From contig JBDTMC010000081.1 of assembly GCA_039934475.1 (NCBI GenBank), forward strand, positions 1 through 21,457: a stretch of DNA of 21,457 nucleotides. Direction: 5' to 3'. Of the stretch, positions 17,170 through 21,457 are shown in pieces; position 1 is the stretch's first letter; every line of letters starts with the position of its first letter. The notes under the pieces are model-generated. The model had not been told where the DNA came from and searched no databases. It worked only from the letters and a program-made list of their open reading frames with translations. The translations under genes and the position numbers were made by a program. This DNA is from JBDTMC01 sp039934475 (GTDB lineage Bacteria; Acidobacteriota; Terriglobia; Bryobacterales; Bryobacteraceae).

Positions 17170-17801
17170 AGCAGGCCTTCTTCGATGATTTTTATCGGCG
17201 TCTGTGAGCGCGCCTGTTCCAGCCACTTGTTCAATGCCTCGTTAACGCGCTGGCCGGCCAAGATCTTCTCAATCTCGTCCCGCACGTCGTCCAAGGGAGG
17301 CGGAGCTTTTCCCTCCGGAGTGGCCTTCGCTTCGCGCCCGTAATAGGTCTTGATTTCGTCGTCGGAGACCTGCACTCCCGGGCGGAACCGGTATTCCACA
17401 AAGCGCAGCAGCGTCAGTTGCCAAAGCACGGCTTGGCGCAACTGTTCATCGGTGATTCCATAGCGCACTAACTCGCCCTGGTAAAAGGAATCGCTTTCCA
17501 GGCGCGGCTTCCGCATTTGATCCACCATTGCGTCCACATCCGCCATATCGGGAGGGGTGTAGCGGCTGAGTTCTACCTCGCGCCGGATGAGGGCCTGTTC
17601 CACCAGCCGGTCCACGGCTTTGCGCTGTTCCGCTGCGGACAAGTCCAGGGGCGCGCCGTCGAGAAAAGCACGGACCCGCAAATGGAGCAGTACGTCGCTT
17701 CGGGTAACCACACTGGACCCCACGGTGGCGACAATGCGATCGACAATCTCCCCGGGCGCGGTCCCAGCCGCCAGCAGCGCGAATGCAACCGCCCAGCGCA
17801 T
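17166..17801 (-). CDS. SurA-like periplasmic chaperone without parvulin domain, copy 2
   Basis: A 211-residue protein matching the SurA-like protein at 5795-6424 along its length. MRWAVAFALLAAGTAPGE is the signal peptide, followed by IVDRIVATVGSSVVTRSDVL. Shared landmarks are LIRREVE, RYGITDEQLRQAVLWQLTLL and VEYRFRPGVQVSDDEIKTYY, then the C-terminal helix NEALNKWLEQARSQTPIKI. The two copies agree at roughly two residues in five by eye, so the duplication is old. No parvulin domain is present. The start ATG overlaps the Omp85 stop as TGATG, and the last codons of the Omp85 gene (GGGCAGAGCTTC) supply the only ribosome-site-like AGAG upstream, just as in copy 1. Its stop overlaps the tamB start by 4 nt. 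Confidence 0.88.
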   Translation of the reverse strand: MRWAVAFALLAAGTAPGEIVDRIVATVGSSVVTRSDVLLHLRVRAFLDGAPLDLSAAEQRKAVDRLVEQALIRREVELSRYTPPDMADVDAMVDQMRKPRLESDSFYQGELVRYGITDEQLRQAVLWQLTLLRFVEYRFRPGVQVSDDEIKTYYGREAKATPEGKAPPPLDDVRDEIEKILAGQRVNEALNKWLEQARSQTPIKIIEEGLL

Positions 17802-20734
17802 CAGAAGCTCTGCCCCAGTGAGAAATGGAATTGAAAACGGCTGATGCGCTGCGCGACGTTGGGAATGCCGTTACCCAGCAACAGGTCCTCACGCGTGCCT
17901 TCATATCCGACAAACCGCGGTGAGTTCGGTGAGAAGGCGAGATCCAGCCGGACGGGCCCGATGGGGGTGCGGTAGCGGAATCCGAAGCCCACGGCGTGCA
18001 CCATGTAGTCGAAATCGGTCTTCCCCCGCTGACGGTAGCGGAAAGAAATGCTATTCAAATCCGTGTATACGTTACCCGCGTCATGAAACAGGACGCCACC
18101 GAGGCTTTGCCCGATGAGGGGAAACCGGTACTCAATACTGTTCACCAGAAACGCGTTTCCGCCAATGGGAAACCCGGTTGTCAAGTCCCGCGGCCCGGCT
18201 TGGTTTTCAGGGAAGGCGCGATGTGAGGACGCGCCGCCGGCGAAGAATCGTTCCGGGAGTGGAATCGGCGAAGTCCCATAGTTGTAGAGCCATCCGAAGT
18301 TGGTAGATCTGGCCAGCACGCGGTCTTTTCCAAGCTGATAGTACGTTGAGTTGCGCCAAACCACACGGCCGTATTGCGTCTGCGATGCGAATGCGCGTGC
18401 CGCCACACCGATGTCCACGGTGTTGTAATAGCCGCGGTGTGAATCGATGGGATCGTCGCGCCGGTCCTGGATCAGCGTCACCGCGGCCAGCCCGACGCGT
18501 GCCGGCTGGGAGAATAGCGGGATGAGCGACGCGCTGATATTCAAGGTGTTCTCATCCACCGTCACGCGACGGTACGTCAACCGGTACTGCATGGTTGTTG
18601 CCCGGGAAAGCCGATGCGAAAACTGCGCGTTGCCCTCCCACCGTCGCGAGGTGAACGTCCGCACATTGCGCGAATCGTCCCACAGCGCTGAGAACGAAAG
18701 GCTATTGTTCTCGTTACCGCTAAACTGCGGAGCCAGGTAGTTCAGCGCGACCCGCTTTTGGATGTTCGAAAACCGGGAAAGGACGCCAATGGTGTGTCCG
18801 ATCCCCATGAAGTTGTTGCGGCTTAGGCCCAGCGAAACCCGCGGGCTGAAGCCAACCGCTCCGGCCGGCGACTGCAAGCTATTGGGATCCCCACCGCCGA
18901 TACGCGCAATCTCCGCGCCCAGTGCTGTGCTTACCGAATAGCGGCTGGCTTCTTCAAACTGGTAGAGAACATACTTGTTTCTCTCCCTGCCCTCCGGATT
19001 TTGGACCGCCATGTTCACTTTGGCAAATATTCCCAAGTCGTAGAGGCGACGCTGGCCATCAACCATCTGCGACTGGGACAAAGGGTCGCCGGGCGCGACG
19101 GCCAACCGGCTGTCCACCAGTTTCTCGTTGGTCTGCTTGAGACCGGTGATGATCACGTCGCGCACGAAGTTCCTTCGGCCTTCCTGCACGGTATAACGCA
19201 GAGACATCGTGTCGGGTCGCGGCCCCGGTGTCGCCTGGTAGTCGAAACGCGCCTCCGGATAGCCGTTATTGAAGTAGTAATTGAGGATGTTGTCCCGGTC
19301 TGTCGCCACGTTGAAGGAACTGTAGGGCTGTCCGGCCGCCGATTGCACCAGGTCCTGAATCACCGCCACCAGTCGCAAGTCCACTCCGGTGACATCCAAA
19401 TCGCTGACAAACCACTGCGGTCCTTCTTCGATCGTGATGGCCACCGCCAGATCCAGTTCCTTGCCCTTATAGCCGGTCACGATCTTGGACTCCACTTTCA
19501 CGTCGCGGAATCCGTTTGCGTTGTAGAGGTCCTTGATGGCGTCCTTATCGCGCTCCAGCAGGTCGAGGCTGAATCGCCCCTGGCGGTATTGCAGCAACGA
19601 CGCCGGCCGCACGGCCAGGCGTTCGCGCACTGTCTCGTTCGTAAAGTACTTATTGCCCTGGACATCCAGCTTCACCAATTTGTAGCGCGGCCCCCGCGTG
19701 ATGGTATAAACGATGGCCTGTTCCCCGCCTTCCAATTGATCCTGCCGGAACTCCACTTTGACGTCAAAATAACCCGCCGATTGAAAGAAATCCTCAACTT
19801 TTCGTTGACCTTCCACTAGCAAATCCTGGTCTACAGACTGCTCCTGATAGACCGGGATTAATTGCTTCAAGTGACCCGATGAGATCTTGTCGCCTTCCGT
19901 TTTCACCCTTACTTCCGGCCCTGCTTCGATCCTCAGATGGGGTGTCACCGTTTTGGTGGCTGGGTTATAGTCCATCCTCTCCATCTGCACTTTGGCGAGG
20001 AGATGGTCGCTCTTGAGATAAGAACGTCTCACCCGTTCCAAGCCCTGTTGGACGCGGTTCTCAGTCACCTGACGCCAGCCTAGCAGCCCCCACCACTTCT
20101 GCCAGTTCGTGCGTCCGGAGATCTTACCCACTTCGCTTCCTGCTTCGCCGGTGATCTCGGGCTGCGAGAATTTCGCGCGAGTTCCGAGGGTAAGTACAAA
20201 GTGGATATCCGCCTCTTCGGTGGCAGCCCGGTAGCTGATCTCCGGTTTGACCTCTGCGTCGTAGAATCCATTGCTCTGCAGCAGCGTTTTCAGCCTCAGG
20301 GAAGCTTGCGTGACGTCGGTCTCAGAAAATCCTGTGCCCAGGCCCAGTTTGGTTGCGTTTACGAGTTGGGAGGCACTGGGCGGGTCGTCGGCGCCTTCCA
20401 CACTCACCTGGCCGACAAAGAAATGCGGCGTGGTGATAATGGTCACCGCCACTCCGTTGTCCGCCGGCGCCACATCTATGGCGATCTCGAGATAGCGCCC
20501 GGTGTTGTAGAGGCTGTCGATCGCCCGGCGCACGTCGTCCAGATTTAAGGCATCGTTGGGATGAAAGGGAAGAAGCCGCGTCAACTGGTCGGCCTCTAAC
20601 GGTTGGGTAGCCGGCGAGAACGTCACCGACACGATTCGTTTGCCTTCGTACTCGGCAGGGGATGCGAGGGCCCCGCCCGCTGTGGCGGCGGCCACGATGG
20701 CCATTCCCAGCACCGTCCAGACGCGGTTACTCAC
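17801..20734 (-). CDS. Omp85-family outer-membrane assembly protein with seven POTRA domains, copy 2
   Basis: A 977-residue paralogue of the protein at 6424-9477. Residues 1-25 are a signal peptide (AATAGGALAS). Seven POTRA-like segments lie near 29-102, 103-188, 189-279, 280-356, 357-446, 447-529 and 530-596; the barrel spans ~597-977. Shared blocks include VDQDLLVEGQRKVEDFFQ, ITIEEGPQWFV, VQEGRRNFVRDVIITG, RYRTPIGPVRLDL and the terminal LGQSF. The loop-6 motif reads SSHRAFPENQAG (HRAF at 838), so the glycine of the usual RGF is alanine here. The start is GTG: an in-frame stop lies four codons upstream, and the only purine-rich site (GGAAG) is one base from it, so the start may be used on a leaderless transcript; an ATG ten codons later is the alternative. 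First gene of the second operon, divergent from the ThiF-like gene. Confidence 0.92.
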   Translation of the reverse strand: MSNRVWTVLGMAIVAAATAGGALASPAEYEGKRIVSVTFSPATQPLEADQLTRLLPFHPNDALNLDDVRRAIDSLYNTGRYLEIAIDVAPADNGVAVTIITTPHFFVGQVSVEGADDPPSASQLVNATKLGLGTGFSETDVTQASLRLKTLLQSNGFYDAEVKPEISYRAATEEADIHFVLTLGTRAKFSQPEITGEAGSEVGKISGRTNWQKWWGLLGWRQVTENRVQQGLERVRRSYLKSDHLLAKVQMERMDYNPATKTVTPHLRIEAGPEVRVKTEGDKISSGHLKQLIPVYQEQSVDQDLLVEGQRKVEDFFQSAGYFDVKVEFRQDQLEGGEQAIVYTITRGPRYKLVKLDVQGNKYFTNETVRERLAVRPASLLQYRQGRFSLDLLERDKDAIKDLYNANGFRDVKVESKIVTGYKGKELDLAVAITIEEGPQWFVSDLDVTGVDLRLVAVIQDLVQSAAGQPYSSFNVATDRDNILNYYFNNGYPEARFDYQATPGPRPDTMSLRYTVQEGRRNFVRDVIITGLKQTNEKLVDSRLAVAPGDPLSQSQMVDGQRRLYDLGIFAKVNMAVQNPEGRERNKYVLYQFEEASRYSVSTALGAEIARIGGGDPNSLQSPAGAVGFSPRVSLGLSRNNFMGIGHTIGVLSRFSNIQKRVALNYLAPQFSGNENNSLSFSALWDDSRNVRTFTSRRWEGNAQFSHRLSRATTMQYRLTYRRVTVDENTLNISASLIPLFSQPARVGLAAVTLIQDRRDDPIDSHRGYYNTVDIGVAARAFASQTQYGRVVWRNSTYYQLGKDRVLARSTNFGWLYNYGTSPIPLPERFFAGGASSHRAFPENQAGPRDLTTGFPIGGNAFLVNSIEYRFPLIGQSLGGVLFHDAGNVYTDLNSISFRYRQRGKTDFDYMVHAVGFGFRYRTPIGPVRLDLAFSPNSPRFVGYEGTREDLLLGNGIPNVAQRISRFQFHFSLGQSF

Positions 20735-20742
20735 GCTTCCAC

Positions 20743-20748
20743 ATCATA
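20743..20748 (-). promoter_or_regulatory. Possible -10 element before the second Omp85 gene
   Basis: TATGAT (5/6 to consensus) lies on the minus strand in the 75-bp divergent gap 20735-20809. No good -35 is visible at 16-18 nt. Transcription from it would start within a few bases of the GTG at 20734, consistent with a leaderless message. For the plus-strand gene I see no convincing promoter. Confidence 0.25.
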
Positions 20749-20809
20749 ACAGTATGCGTAGTCCCAATCGAAGTAACAGGCGCTTCCGCTGCTACCATAC
20801 ATAACAGAA

Positions 20810-21457
20810 ATGACCGATTCCGATCTGGACCGGTATTCACGACAGATCCGCTACAAACCACTAGGTGAAGCGGGCCAACGCCGGATCATGGCCGCCCATG
20901 TCACCATTGTCGGGTGCGGCGCTCTGGGCAGTTTCCACGCCGGGGCGCTGGCCCGTGCCGGCGTCGGCCGGATCCGTCTCATCGACCGTGACTACGTCGA
21001 ACTCAGCAACCTCCAGCGGCAATGGCTTTACGACGAAACCGATGCAGAGGAAGGTCTTCCCAAGGCCGTCGCCGCCGCGCGCCACCTTGCCCACGTGAAC
21101 AGTGGCGTGGCCGTGGAGCCCGTTGTCGCCGACCTGACCCCCAGCAACGCTTCCGAACTCCTCTCCGGCACGGATCTCATCCTCGACGGAGCTGACAACT
21201 TCGAAGTCCGTTACCTTATCAACGACTGGTGTGTTCAGCAGTCGGTTCCGTGGATCTACGGGGCGGCCGTCGGCAGCTACGGTCTCACTATGGCGATTCT
21301 GCCAGGCCAGGGACCCTGTCTTCGCTGTGTCTTTTCAGCACGAGTCCGGTGCGGTCGTCACCGTCGCGACCACGCGGTCCACAGACATCGAGGTGACTGT
21401 TGCTGCCGGCCGCGGCCGCATCGACTACGTCCAGGACCCGTGTCGTCTCAATCCCGG
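20810..21457 (+). CDS. ThiF/MoeB/HesA-family adenylyltransferase, 3' end lost
   Basis: An E1-like enzyme that activates the C-terminus of a small ubiquitin-like sulfur carrier (ThiS, MoaD or similar) by adenylation. From the ATG at 20810 the family order is intact: RYSRQIRY (8-15), the nucleotide-binding VTIVGCGALGS (31-41), LIDRDYVELSNLQRQ (57-71), LILDGADNFEVRYLINDW (123-140), IYGAAVGSYG (149-158), and GPCLRCVF (168-175) with the first zinc-binding CxxC. The expected continuation (proline-rich, PTCxxxGVLGP, second CxxC) is missing. The frame stays open to the window end, but after about 21335 it turns arginine- and histidine-rich, as a wrong frame would. The gene is therefore either broken there or joined to foreign sequence. 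ThiF, MoeB and other E1-like roles cannot be separated on what remains. No strong ribosome site precedes the start. Confidence 0.85.
   Translation, partial: MTDSDLDRYSRQIRYKPLGEAGQRRIMAAHVTIVGCGALGSFHAGALARAGVGRIRLIDRDYVELSNLQRQWLYDETDAEEGLPKAVAAARHLAHVNSGVAVEPVVADLTPSNASELLSGTDLILDGADNFEVRYLINDWCVQQSVPWIYGAAVGSYGLTMAILPGQGPCLRCVFSARVRCGRHRRDHAVHRHRGDCCCRPRPHRLRPGPVSSQSR
21336..21457 (+). other. Possible fragment of a sugar-phosphate nucleotidyltransferase
   Basis: In the frame one base downstream of the ThiF-like frame, the last ~120 bases read QHESGAVVTVATTRSTDIEV and then GRGRIDYVQDP. This resembles the middle of NTP_transferase-family sugar nucleotidyltransferases (a GA.VTVA.TRR..EI..GVVE..GRI.DYVEKP pattern). 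The match is by eye and imperfect, because the GVVE and EKP parts are altered. It has no start of its own and runs off the window. Confidence 0.35.

Overview
This window looks like a chromosomal segment of a Gram-negative, probably Acidobacteriota (Bryobacter/Solibacter-like) genome. The reasons are the moderately high GC content, very large TamB-family proteins in operon with Omp85 proteins, a PEP-CTERM surface protein, and a streptogramin-lyase-like beta-propeller. The phylum is inferred from gene content only. Every recognised gene except the last lies on the minus strand.

Layout, low to high coordinates. (1) 42-9477, read right to left: an outer-membrane biogenesis operon with a seven-POTRA Omp85 protein (BamA/TamA-like), a small SurA-like chaperone without a parvulin domain, a 1624-residue TamB-like protein and, 39 bp further, a YihY/BrkB inner-membrane protein. 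(2) 9478-13161: a small interval with a tRNA-like remnant, a decayed mazEF toxin-antitoxin pair with internal deletions, a secreted seven-bladed propeller protein with its own terminator, a tRNA-Ile(CAU), and a PEP-CTERM protein with a terminator and a plausible promoter. (3) 13162-20734: a second, diverged copy of the Omp85 / SurA-like / TamB-like operon with the same gene order and the same kinds of stop/start overlap. (4) 20810-21457: a divergent ThiF/MoeB-type adenylyltransferase gene whose homology stops near 21335; the last ~120 bases look like part of another gene in another frame, so the end may be a junction or an assembly artefact.

How the genes fit together: each three-gene cassette supplies an outer-membrane barrel with a long periplasmic POTRA arm, a periplasmic holdase-type chaperone, and an inner-membrane-anchored TamB bridge that can span the periplasm. 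Tight coupling (1-nt TGATG overlap from Omp85 to SurA-like, 4-nt ATGA overlap from SurA-like to TamB) in both copies suggests one machine, either for outer-membrane protein insertion or for phospholipid delivery to the outer membrane. The two copies have diverged: copy 1 has an extra ~206-residue TamB segment and a following YihY gene; copy 2 has an altered Omp85 loop-6 motif. The paired cassettes are the most interesting feature here.

No gene-free stretch exceeds about 250 bases. The longer gaps (9478-9691, 11703-11947, 12919-13161) are described in the entries below. I see no CRISPR array, insertion sequence, rRNA or riboswitch.
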